64,000 nucleotides of DNA from Venturia oleaginea (lineage: Eukaryota > Ascomycota > Dothideomycetes > Venturiales > Venturiaceae). The position numbers were made by a program, and so were the translations under genes. Location of the stretch: positions 868,001-932,000 of the forward strand of contig JABMLP010000003.1 in the NCBI GenBank assembly GCA_013176395.1, written 5' to 3'. The stretch's first letter is position 1; each line of letters opens with the position of its first letter. Positions 1 to 10,895 of this stretch are shown here, piece by piece. The notes under the pieces were generated by a model. That model did not search any database and was not told the origin of the DNA. It saw only the letters and a list, made by a program, of their open reading frames with translations.

Positions 1-165
1 CTTCTTGGTCAACAGCTTCCGTTGCGCGGACAGGTGCTTGAGGATGGCAGTGGGTTCATTGATGGTAACTAGAGTGGGGATATAGTTGATAGAGGCATTG
101 TTCGCGAGCGCGCCGGTGCTAGGACTCGCGAGGAAGGCTTCGTACTTTGCTTTGAGGGAAGTCAT
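1..165 (-). CDS. Conserved fungal protein, N-terminal fragment cut by window edge
   Basis: The minus strand reads open from an ATG at 165 to the window edge, giving 55 residues (begins MTSLKAKYEAF and continues through a segment with TLVTINEPTAILKHL). From memory this resembles the N-terminus of a small conserved fungal protein with a SnoaL/NTF2-like fold, but the fold-defining part lies outside the window, so the family call is tentative. A 64-residue frame over the same ATG region at 119-313 is an overlapping artefact. Nothing can be said about catalysis or localisation. Confidence 0.55.
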   Translation of the reverse strand, partial: MTSLKAKYEAFLASPSTGALANNASINYIPTLVTINEPTAILKHLSAQRKLLTKK

Positions 166-877
166 ACTGTCGATAAAATGACACGCGTTTTGGTGGTAGA
201 GTGATGTTGTTGTTCCAGAGAAACAAAACAGAGCGTCGGGAGTGAATACAAGGCAAGGATGTGCTATGCGGGGAAGGACTGAAGTGGTCAACGGCAAGAG
301 CTTTGTAGGACAATGGCGATTCTGTGTGTTGATGTTGACGGAAATGGAAGGGTCAATAGTGTTGGAGCCTGGAGGAAGGAAAGTGTCCAAAACTTTGTTC
401 CACAAGCAATCTCCAGCTGTAGAGATACCCATGTCGCGTAGCTTGTTGTCTTCCAATTTCTCTTTGTATGTAGGGGTTTCAGCTTCATGTTTCAGAACGA
501 GCTGTCAAGGGTTTATTAGAGAGCTATAGGATGCGGTCAAACTAAACTAAACTTCGTCCCGCTGAGCTGGCTTTGGCTATTAAACCCAGTGCAACAATAT
601 TGACCAGGTTCCTCTTCAAATCATCTCTAAATGCCATCGGTTCTCACCCTTCCCGAATTATTTGAACATGTTGTACCAATTGTCATGAATAAGGCTGTCT
701 TGCAAGCTTCATGCTTTTCCGATTCTGCATCACCTCGCATGCATCCATGCTGCACAATGAATGACGCTCAGAACCTTGCATGTGGAAGGCCGACAAGGAG
801 AGGAGTTCTCCTACCTCCTATTGCCGGGTGAGAGCGGAGTGGAGAGATGTGGTCGTAATCCTTAAGTCGATCTCCCA

Positions 878-953
878 ATTCCTGGGCTCAATCCTGGGCC
901 CAATCCTGGCCTCAATCCTGGGAAGAATTCCTGGTCTCAATCCCGGGAAAATT
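878..953. repeat. Degenerate 12-bp tandem repeat (CTCAATCCTGGG-like)
   Basis: The motif CTCAATCCTGGG recurs about five times in succession with small variations (cccaatcctggc, a variant with aagaattcc, and a final copy with cccggga). It lies in non-coding DNA. The frames running across it translate to an Ile/Leu/Pro-rich periodic peptide that is an artefact of the repeat. Confidence 0.8.
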
Positions 954-1929
954 CGAAATAATATGGAGACAGCGAACACCAGCTCTTTATCATAACCATT
1001 CCAACAACACATTGACGAAGACGCACTGAAACCGATATCTGATCTGGACATTCATAAAAACACGGATCTCCATGTCACCATCACTCCAAACAGTATTATA
1101 GCTAGGTATGTTGGAATGATGCCTACTGCAATAGTGATCTTCCCTTTTGTTGACACTCCTTTCCACACGAAGCAAGTCCGCAAGATGTATCGCTAGCAGA
1201 TGGCACATCGTCAGCAGTTCCTTTGTAGTACTTAGTGATATAAGAGTTTTGCAGGTAATTGTGCTTCTGCATGCAGCATTTAATGGCATATATGCACCCC
1301 ATCTCCCTAAAAAACTTGAGTGGTTGTCTACTAACACTCTCTCCCATAGACTTGCGAACGCAGCGAATTGCGGACTTGCAGCATCGTGCACCTGAATGAG
1401 TAGCCTTGTGCTTGTGCTTCAACACGGCAGAGATGTCGAAATAGGAAGTGGACGTCGTGGAGTCCACGCGAAGGAATAATTGATCATGTCATTCCAACGA
1501 CTAACCGCAATCTCGAAAGATATTACTCGATATCGATAATGTCACCAGCCATCCGAGAAATTTCCCACATGGCGCAATTCTATCTCTGATTCAAGTTGTT
1601 AGATCTCCTCCATGACCACACGTGACAATCCAGCTCGCAACCCAATCCTAGATGAGTACACACCAACAAACACCCGATTCCATCACCCGTCCAATGTCCA
1701 TCCCGCTTCACAATCCCATATCCGAGCAGTTCCAAAAAAGAAAAGCACGGATCTCACCCACGCCGCAAAGACGAATGCCACGAATGCCACTACCAACCAC
1801 AAAGACGCCTCATTCACGCGGTTCACCATTCGCGACTTGCCAGCGACGCGACGGCACGCGACGCATAATCAGGGGAGGTGCTCAGTCACCTAGGTAAGCC
1901 ACTCTCTCAGCACTTCAACACGGTCCATT

Positions 1930-1975
1930 GAAAAGAAAAAAAAAGAAAAAAAAGAGAAAAAAAGAAAAAAAGACA
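1930..1975. repeat. Purine (A/G) tract
   Basis: An almost pure A-with-G stretch on the plus strand, reading as a pyrimidine tract on the minus strand, about 700 bp downstream of the end of the mucin-like gene. It explains a run of lysines in one frame and of Phe/Ser in the opposite frame, neither of which is a real protein. Confidence 0.85.
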
Positions 1976-2650
1976 GAAGCTGTCTTGGTGGACAAGACAG
2001 ACGAGCTGGTGGAACTCTACCGATGCAAAACGAGCATAGCAGACAGATGCAATGTAGCGGTGATACGCTTGAACAGGGAGATGCAACCGCGAATGGAAAG
2101 TGAATACAACCATGTGTAACATTAAAATCGACCAAGTAGTGCAAATACAGCAAAACAAAGCACGCGATATTGGTACCTTCTAAAACAGCTACAAAAGCAA
2201 GGGACAAAACAGCACAACAATCCAGGTAAATAGTACACTTTCCAAAGAGAGAAGGAGAAGAAAAAACCCAACCCCCAGATACAAGTATGCGTAAATCGAA
2301 ATCCTTAACAAAGAAACCCAAATTACAGCAACGCCAACATATCATTACAGAGAAAGAAAAAAATCCCCAAAATTGGATATCAAAATGTGCCGCCGTCCGG
2401 GTAAATCCTCTCTCTTCAGATAGCATCGTGAAACCATAAGCCGCATGTATATACCGGTGCCATGCGGGCAGCAAACCAAAAAGCCAACATATGGGAATAT
2501 GCTCCGTGCTCTATCATTCTCCCCGCCGCCGCTGTGTAATCAAACAAGAAAAAACGCCCCGCTAAATGTACAGCAAAGAAAAATGTCTTTAAGCCAGAAT
2601 GTGGGGAAATTTGAGATCGAAAATTAGATGTTGGTGAATGGCATCCAGGT

Positions 2651-4434
2651 TCACCTCTCATTCTTGGCCTTGCCAAACATGCGTTTGAACATGCCCGATC
2701 GACGATTGTTGGGCTTGACAGCAAAGGCTCCATTCTCGCCTGTCGTGTCATCGCTCATCGGCAATTGCTCCAAAGCGAGTGGGTCGTCTTCTTTCTTAGA
2801 CCAGCCATAAAGATCCTTATCGTCAGCGCGAAGTTCGGGTCGTGTCAAGGTCATCCGTAAAGTCATCTCCCTGTTTGCGAGTGGCTCTTGTGAGAAGCGA
2901 TGGGCGAAGATTTCCGAATCCATCTTGAAGTTCAGGGATGGACCATCGGTCGAGTCCAGGCTGGCGAAGATGGATGACCCATACGGTTTGCGTCGACACA
3001 TCTCGTCGCCATCTGCAGGTGTTGCTGGTGAGTCAGGACAACCGTCTGAGCTGTCTTCAGATGCGTTGTCATCATAACGATCTATGAAGGAAATCACTTC
3101 ATCTTTGAGGAAAGCCTGAGCATCATTGCTTGAAGTTGATTTGTGGGTGCGGAACAGAAAATCCGCGTCAGGTGCATTCGAATTGGACGGAAATCCGAAT
3201 TCGACAGCCTCATCAAACTTTTGCGGCGATGACAGATATTGGCGGAGCTTTTGACGGGCTTCAGGGTCTTGATAGTAGGTGGCAGCTGGATCGAAGGACC
3301 GGCTGACAGAGTCGATACTTGGTCTTACAGTAAAAGTAGTCGTCCGTGAGGGGCCTGGGCGATGATGCGAAAAGGTTGGCGAGGCTGGAGTCTGCGGTGC
3401 AGACGGACCTGTGGAACTAGGCAATCTCACGTGAGTAGCTACACTGGACGGCTGCTTGGAAAGACTCCTTCGTATCGTGCCCTTAGTCGATTTTCGGCGT
3501 GCCGCAGGCGGTCGGCCATCGAAGCAGTTCATGGCGTCCGTTGAGGGTCGGAGTAGATCGTGTGAAGCTCGTGTTGACCTCGTGGTACACCCACTGCACG
3601 ATGGCCGCGGTAGGGGAGAGTTGGATGACTTTTCTGAATACTTTCTTGTATTTCGTGAGGTCGAACGAGAACGTGAAGCTTGAGATGCTGCGATTTGCTC
3701 CTGCAGTCGATGTTGCTCCTCCTGTGAAAAGTGCTGTCTTCGAACCTTTGCAGGCAGCGACAAAAACCAGCGAGCCTCTGCGTTCGAGACAAGTCCTGGT
3801 CTCAGAAGATCGAGGTTCTTTCCGCCGGGTCGTCGTAGATTCAAAGAACCTCTAGACTTGCAAGTTGGAAAAGAATCGATAACTGGGCGGACTTGGAGGG
3901 AGTTGGGAGCGTCGCAGAGGTAAAGAGAGTTCTGGGCGATCTGGAGGCGCTCGAGCGTGGAGAAATACTTCCTCCTGTTGAAACGATGATTAGCATTAGT
4001 GCCTCCACGTTGGGGTGAAATTGGCCAGGAAGTAGATGTAGAAACGAGCGGGAGCGAGCAGGCCAGCGTCAGAAAAATGGAGTTTGAGCAGATGGGTCTG
4101 CTATGTCGGATTGGGACAGTCCTAGATATGGCGCTATTCGACCGTGAAATGCAAGCGACTTATTCATGCAATACTAGGTAGCGTGTGTTTTGGGAGCCAT
4201 GATGGCGGAACGCATGCCAGCAACAGGGACTCGGCGCGACATGAACTGACACATGAAAAAGTGATGTGAGGGTGGAATATTGAGCTTTAGAAAGCAAGTC
4301 GTCGTACGGGTCTTTGGAAAGAGGCAACATTGGTGAGACGGGGGGGAAACTCAGAGTGAAACTTACTGGATGGAACGTGGGAGTTGATGGAATTCCGGCT
4401 CCGTAAGAAGAACTGCAGGTGGCTGCAGATGCAT
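2651..4434 (-). CDS. Fungal-specific mucin-like/low-complexity protein
   Basis: Two exons are proposed: 4434-4367 (starts MHLQPPAVLLTEPEFHQLP) and 3974-2651, joined across an intron with GTAAGT donor and tgctaat branch point before CAG; the join keeps the frame and gives 463 residues. Residues ~20-120 are basic and contain a Gln-rich helix. The middle is Ser/Thr/Pro-rich and probably disordered. The C-terminal third carries a conserved-looking block (EMTLRMTLTRPELRADD, DLYGW) and a basic tail (MFKRMFGKAKNER). I recall this C-terminal block in filamentous-fungal proteins often labelled mucin-like; no biochemical role is known to me. No signal peptide is visible, so a secreted mucin is unlikely. 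The 392-nt intron is long for this window and exon 1 is the least certain part. Confidence 0.7.
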
Positions 4435-7400
4435 CTTCACGATCGTCTCACTACCTATATATAATTGCGGCAAGGAGCCCGAGATGATGTGGAGGTCCTG
4501 GTCGACGAGTCTGGTTGTGTGGAGACGGGACTATTGGCGGGGATCTATGGGACAGGAAGGAGGAGAAAGGAGAGTCTCGAGATGGTTCGGTGGTTCGGTC
4601 TGGAAAAGGATGGTACGGAGGTGAAGGGATTGAATTTCACAGCTATAGATGATCTGTACCTCCAGTCCTCTGCTATGTAAGGAGCGCCTTCTTCTGCATG
4701 GAGCATGGAGCATGGAGCCAGGATGATGGAATGGGAAAGGGGAGAGGCGCCTTTGAGCTTGCCGTGCCTGCGTGCCTGCGTGCCTGCGTGCCTGCGTGCC
4801 TGCACCCACGACGAACCTCGACCCAGGACGCCCACCTGCAAGATGGAGGTACATAGTACTAGTACGGTATGCAACAACTGCCACTGTGCCGATCGACACG
4901 ACAAGGGCGGGCTTGCGTTGTTGGTGGGCTGGCTGTGTAGGAGTAGTAAACTCGATATCCTCACATTGATCCGTACATAGGAATCCAGGGAAAATCACGA
5001 CAGACGGGGCAAACACCCTGCGATACCCTCGTTCGTCGCAATCCGGTGGCGTCACACCAATGGATCCTCTGATCCTCAGTCCCCAAAGCCTCAGAAAAGG
5101 GTTAGTTGCTGGCCTCTGCCGACTCATTCTCGGCACTAGCCCTATGCCTAACTCCCTCCGTCGAGGCCAACCCCACGGATCGCCCTGCAATTGCTAGAGT
5201 TTTCCAGGCAGAGCTTGCGACGCTATTCTTGCTCGCCCTCCAACGATCCACGAGCCTGCCGCCATTCCCATCAGTTTGGGAACTTGTACAACCGATGATG
5301 TGTTCCCCCGACAATGTGTACTCTACTGTGGGACTATAGTATAGTGCTTGCAGAAAAGACATTTACACTTGGCGTGTTCATCAAAAAGAGTTTTCACCTG
5401 TAGACTTGAAACCGCCTAGGTATTTCTCGTACCCTTACCCAAATAAAATCCAGATTTTGATGTTCCTTATTCGCACGAACTCTGCACTGACTGGACTGCA
5501 TTCTACGTATGCATGGATGAGATATACCGCTACGAAAGGGTCGGAGAGACTTTATTAAATTCTTGCCAAGTGTTAACCTCGGGGTCCATGACTTCAATGC
5601 CGGTATGGACTTTGGAAGCTACATCTCTCCTTGGCCAATGCCCTCATCTACAGTCCAGTCAATTCTGCATTCATCGTCTGCCTGAGAACCCAAGTTGTTC
5701 CAGCAGGCCCTGCGTCACTACAGATACGTAAAGTGAATTACATGCCATAGGGCAAAACCTTCGACACTTTGTTTGCAGAATCTGACTTCACCATCCTCGG
5801 CCATTGTGAGGCTCTTCCCTGGACCGGGAAGGCATATTGACAACATACACAGTATACCAAGGTTTGGTTAAGCCTCGTCAGCCCACCAATTTGCCTGCCC
5901 TTGGACCGAATCGCGTCGAAGCCATGAATAACGAACTTCACCTCTGCATAATAAGCGGCACCGGCAATGACTCTCGCTAACAGAATTTGGCAACTGATCG
6001 ATATTGATCTCGACCCTCCAACTGCAGCTTTCATGGCCTCGATCTCGGTACGGCGGCTCATTTGGCTGCCTGCATCCATTTCCAAAAATCGACCATGGCA
6101 ATACCCGAGAGTGCTGTGCTATGCTATGTGGCACTGCTATAAATGCTTATACAACAACAGCAGGCTTGACAAGGGTTAAGTTCGCATTGAAACCTTTCTG
6201 GCTGCGGCCTTTTTTTGGACAATTTCCGAACGTTTTGGAACAACGTCTTGCATGAAGAAGGGAATTATCCACACCCCACAATTCTTACGACGGATTGGGG
6301 AGTAATGTAGACATGCGGACCGGTGCGCGCCTCAATCGCACCGATATTGCCTGCGGTCAAAGAAAAACTACCGATATTTACAATATCATGAGCTAATTTA
6401 CAGCAAAGGGCACCACTTCTTATGGATCTACTGAGACTACCCAGATGGCAGTGCTCCTGTTTGACCACTGATATTGTGAAGGATTCAGTTCTTGTCTAGA
6501 GGCGGCTGTTCCCGATTTCCACGATGGGTCGCATCAACAGTTCGAGAGGGCGCGGTATGTGCTCATTCTATTCTAACCAATTTTGCCAGGAAGGAACAGC
6601 TCTATCCCAGTGCCACTCTTTCTGTCCAGGCCAATGGATGATCGATGGAATATTACCGCTTTAAGAATAGAATGCGCTTGAGCCACTCTCCTCATCTACC
6701 CCAGCGTCCACCGCAGTTCACCATCAAACAAACTGCTCGAGAGCGCCCATGATGCATACCGGGACAAGGGGTGTATGTCCGACCCACGTCGTACTCTCGA
6801 CGCCATTGACGTGCCGATGGAAACACCGCCGTCCGACGCTTTTCAAAACGCATGCCAAGTAGTCCTATGCAATCCTATGCAGTCCAAATCTTCAGTACCC
6901 TGACTTTAACAGCCTCTTTTAATCTATATGAACCACATTTCTGCCTGCTAACCCATCGGACCTACGCTATAATTGAGCTGGATATCATGCAGTTGCCACA
7001 AGATGCGTAACACTGCCTCGACATCAATGCAACAAACATGTATAGTGTTCCGACCGTCAAGGGCAAAGGAGAGACAACATCGGGATATTCACACCGGTGA
7101 TACGGAGTTACGAGAGAGCTAGACTTGATGTCGGTAATACCATTGATAAAGCCGTGGGGTGTGTGTGAAAGGCATACGTTGCTGATCTTGCTCTCATGAG
7201 CATGCCTGAGACAATCTTTCGAAGCTTCACCGAAATCCCCTCCGCTCGATCAAACTTCTTTCCACAGCGCTTCCAGCTTTTTGGACATGTACGGTGAGAT
7301 TGGCCGTTCAGTTATCGCAGCAGCCAGCTGTGACTTGGGCCTTTACTCCACTTTTGGGTGACGACTGGCGGCACGACTTACTCTGGAGTAGATACAACGG

Positions 7401-9154
7401 TGGTACTATCTCGAAGCAGTACACAACTGACATCGCATCTCTGTCCCAAGATCCACGGCATCGGAACACTCTCAGAACCATCCATAAGATGTTGCGATTG
7501 TACGAGGTCGGTCTTCGCGCCATGATCAAGCCACTTCAACACTTTCATATTCGAGCTTGTCTGATAGCAAGCCAATCTGAGACAGCATGGTGTCGTGGAA
7601 TTCAGGCTCATCAAGCATCGAATTTAGATACATTACGCTCTTCTCTACCTCGACAACCTCTCGTCGATACCATACACACAAGGAGAAGAGATTCGCTGGG
7701 TTGTCGACTCTACAGACGTCTTTCTACCTCCACAACATCACTGCTGGTATCATCCATAGGGCCAGAACAGCCAGCGTTCAATCAAGCTACACAAGGGTCG
7801 ACCATATGAGAGCTCTATTATAAGCAAGCATGTCAGCCAAAAGATCGTTGGAATCATACAATGCTTCTCAACTTTCACGACCATTACAAGGTCGATCTGC
7901 TCTTCAAAACACAGACCTTGATTTACGAAACAGGCGTGTTCTTCAGCTGTAGTCACTATCGATGCAGCAGCAGTGCTGTGAAAATTGCAGGCTTCCGTGG
8001 AGCATAACCTTTGATTCCGCAGGCACTCTGGAGTTGACAGACCTCATAATCTTTGGAGATTATTCTCTCAACGGGATATATGTATGAGCCTCGGAGATCA
8101 AGACCTGGGTACGTAATATAGGATAATCATACTGTCAATCGCGGCGACTCTTCCAACGCTCGCAATCGTGGCGAAGGTATTCAACAACCTAGTCTTCAAC
8201 GTCGACAATCGAGTCCAACTCGAGTGCTACATTGCATTTTTATCCACAGCGTTATGCCTGGAGTTATTCGGACTGGCCCAGCGGAGAATGTTGCTCTGAC
8301 TATTGATCGTGTTGCGCTTCAGCTGTGAAAGGCCCTCGAGACAGAACCAGGAGCGTCAACGTGCCAACCACCGACAATAATGGAACCCACACTTACACAA
8401 GCGACATGAATCATATGGTACACCGTTTATCGAGTCACGCTAGTCATGGCTTTAGCCTCGTCAACGCTACGCATCTCCAATGGAAGAACAAGAACAGCTC
8501 CTCCTCAACAGAAGCCCGATCCAACTCTTCGGTGATTTGTTGTCGACCACGGCCACGATTAGCTTGATGAAATATTGCCAGATCCAGCCTTCAATTGATA
8601 CGGCACCATGCTTAGAATGCCAGTTTTGAAAAGGTACCTGGTGAGAGGTACGCGGAATCAGCCAAATCGCTCAAGGCAATACCGGACAATTGTAATCGTT
8701 AGTTAAGGGGCCAATAAGCTTGCCAACAAGATCAGGAGGTTGGCTCACGACTGTTACTGAGAAGTGCGGACAAGATTCCAAATGCCCCTTCCTTTGTTCC
8801 ATCAACCAGAGGCTCAAACAAAATTCCATTCGCCCAACACATCAATATCAAGGGCTCAAGAGATGCAATAGCCGGGAACATTGCTTACTATTTCTCAACT
8901 TGAAAGTGGTATTTTGATCTGAAGATTATAGTACAAGGACATTGAAAAGACGGCGGCTCTGTGCGGCTGATGAATGGTAGCAGACGAATCCTCAGAGTAG
9001 TGACAGTGGTATTGATTTGAATCGTCTTAACTTCTATGCCAATGATGCAGTAACAGTGTCGACGAGAATGGTTGATCTGTACTTGTAGCACAATGAAGCA
9101 ATCTCATAATCAATAAACGCCCATCATTTCTCCTCCCTACACGCTACTGGAACT
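4435..9154. other. Long gene-poor region with possible gene relics
   Basis: About 4.7 kb without an intact recognisable gene. Frames are short and overlap on both strands. Between about 7290 and 8570 on the plus strand several adjacent frames look coding-like but are broken by stops and shifts. In one, ETAMVSWN-type and GLSTLQTSFYLHNI-type stretches, then HGFSLVNATHLQW near 8440, are loosely reminiscent of purple-acid-phosphatase-like metallophosphoesterases. No metal-binding GDxxYAD or GHxH motif was found, so this stays a weak guess. Confidence 0.4.
4764..4803. repeat. Octanucleotide tandem repeat, 5 x GTGCCTGC
   Basis: Five perfect head-to-tail copies of GTGCCTGC (40 bp) upstream of the mucin-like gene, in DNA with no supported coding function. 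The ACVPACLRAC-type peptides read across it come from the repeat. Confidence 0.9.
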
Positions 9155-10174
9155 CTACCTTCCAAATCTCATCTGTGTCTTTGCGAAACGATGCACGGCT
9201 CGCAGGAAGACTTGGTACCCGACTCCTTCTGTGTTGTCAGGGACGTGATAGATCTCTGTCAACCTGACTTGCCATGGCGGGTATCCATCCAATACAACTC
9301 TTGGGCCGAACAGGAGCAAGAGATCTGGTTCTCCCATGACGCTCTCGCTGATCTCGGCATCGATAAGCTCGGTGCTAATGTCCGAGGGTTGGATCCTGTT
9401 ACGCTGAGACATCTCGGCGAGAGTCTTTGTCAGGTCCACCAATGTTGATCGGCCATCCTCTTCGGAGAGAAGGAGGATTGTCAAGTGATTGGGGAGGTGA
9501 TGGGTGTCGTCGGCATGATTTGGTGGAGTATGAGGAGGAGAGAAGGCGGGTTGATTTGGCGACCTGAGTGATACTGTTGGACAATTTGAGTATGGCGTAT
9601 TGCCAAAATATGCTTGCAAGGTCCTCGTGATGGTGTTGTGTGTTTGCGGGATGTAGGATTTGAGGATGCCAGTTCGTTCGTAGACGCTGAGGAAGGGAAT
9701 GCCAGCACTTGCGCACCAAGCTGTTACTTCGCTGACTTCGTGTACGAGCGTCTCCAACGCATTTGCTCTGTCTTCTTCTGGGTGAAGTTGGAGAATGACA
9801 CTGAGGTGCTCAGGGAGTCTGGAGAGGTTGCGAACATCTTTTCGGATCAAGTCCGGGGTACGGTGGTGGTAGTACAGGATAGCGAGGATGCGGTCGACGA
9901 TGGTATGGTAGGCGATTCGCGAGCGGATATAAAGACCAAACAACAGGTGTATTATGGAGTAGATGAAGAAGTGTAATTGCGATTGTAGGGTCTTTCGTAG
10001 TCCTGGCCTCTTTCGTTGCGACCTCTGCCGTTTTATCGAAGGATTTGGGATGCCCTTTGTCGGAGCTGGAGGCAGAAAGCGCTGCATGATGGTTTCGCTC
10101 TCTTCCTTTGTTATGGGTTTTCCGTCGAGGGATTTGCTGCTATGGAAAGCTTGGTGCTCTCTCGAGTTCAACAT
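9155..10174 (-). CDS. NUS1: Nus1/NgBR-like subunit of cis-prenyltransferase (dehydrodolichyl diphosphate synthase complex)
   Basis: A single-exon frame of 339 residues from ATG at 10174. Nus1 is the non-catalytic partner of Rer2-type cis-prenyltransferase at the ER membrane and is needed for dolichol synthesis and so for N-glycosylation. Visible features: a basic N-terminal region, a hydrophobic segment around residues 67-85 (LHFFIYSIIHLLFGLYI), a conserved-looking block (RKDVRNLSRLPEHLSVIL), a central insertion rich in Pro/His/Asn (residues ~195-235), and a C-terminus ending in RFGR. The last contains the RxG motif that in this family completes the active site of the partner subunit. It is divergently arranged with SEC10. 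Confidence 0.88.
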   Translation of the reverse strand: MLNSREHQAFHSSKSLDGKPITKEESETIMQRFLPPAPTKGIPNPSIKRQRSQRKRPGLRKTLQSQLHFFIYSIIHLLFGLYIRSRIAYHTIVDRILAILYYHHRTPDLIRKDVRNLSRLPEHLSVILQLHPEEDRANALETLVHEVSEVTAWCASAGIPFLSVYERTGILKSYIPQTHNTITRTLQAYFGNTPYSNCPTVSLRSPNQPAFSPPHTPPNHADDTHHLPNHLTILLLSEEDGRSTLVDLTKTLAEMSQRNRIQPSDISTELIDAEISESVMGEPDLLLLFGPRVVLDGYPPWQVRLTEIYHVPDNTEGVGYQVFLRAVHRFAKTQMRFGR

Positions 10175-10895
10175 TTCTGGAGCTGACGCGCTAGTGGGAG
10201 ATCACGGTTCGCGTTTTCTGTCAATTGCTCGGTTATGGATGGTTGGTGGAGCGTAAAGTTTAGTGTGGTTGGAGAAAGAGGTGAGGAGTCTGATTATTCA
10301 ACAGAGTAGGAAGAGGCAGCTTTTTAATTGAGGTCCTTGAGGGCATAGTTAAGATGATCAGGTATGCAGTAGTAGTATGCACTTGTGCAGCCAACATTGG
10401 AACCGCCAACACCCCGGACTCGTCATCCAGCCCTATGAGCCACAGGAGCTTGTGAATCAGTTAGTCGTGCAGGGGACATGGTCGGGGGGTATCCAGGAAC
10501 AGTCCTCCATAGTTCGTACCAGGATAGCGATCAATACATTTCGTTGTACACAGCAGATGCACCAAGCCCAAGATCAAATGCACATACTCGAGTATCAAAC
10601 TGGACGAGCTACCTGGGACTATGAAGAAGCAAGTCATAAAGTCATCGTCGTCCGTTGTTTAGTTTGAGGGTCCATCTCCATGTCTTCAAGCTTTCTATTG
10701 GCCTGGCGCGGCTGGAGAATCAACAGAATCCCTTTCGTTCCAACAACACTTTCAGAAACCTAGAATAATGCTGCCAGACATCTAGCCCTCCCTATTCGAC
10801 CATTCACTAACTATTTCGAGACACAACTTTTGCGGGTCCAAGCGTCCTACCTGGAGAGGCCGCCTTGCTTACCTAGGTATCCAGATCATTCCCCA
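10175..10895. promoter_or_regulatory. Shared intergenic region between divergent NUS1 and SEC10
   Basis: A 721-bp divergent spacer that must hold both promoters and 5' leaders. An upstream in-frame ATG at 10830 could extend SEC10 by 22 residues. No specific transcription-factor site can be asserted. Confidence 0.5.

Larger units (their letters stand above)
166..2650. other. Intergenic / UTR region, no supported gene
   Basis: About 2.5 kb between the edge gene and the 3' end of the mucin-like gene. Only short overlapping frames occur on both strands and none has family features. The part next to 2650 is A-rich and probably includes the 3' UTR of the minus-strand gene. A degenerate 12-bp repeat and a purine tract are listed separately. 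Confidence 0.6.

Noticed and set aside
4531..5190. 219-codon minus-strand frame
   Set aside because: Composition is driven by the GTGCCTGC repeat, there are competing overlapping frames on both strands, and no family was recognised.
10830..10895. Upstream ATG extending SEC10 by 22 residues
   Set aside because: The family starts close to the FNLDTF block, and the extension is basic/Pro-rich without similarity; kept as an alternative only.
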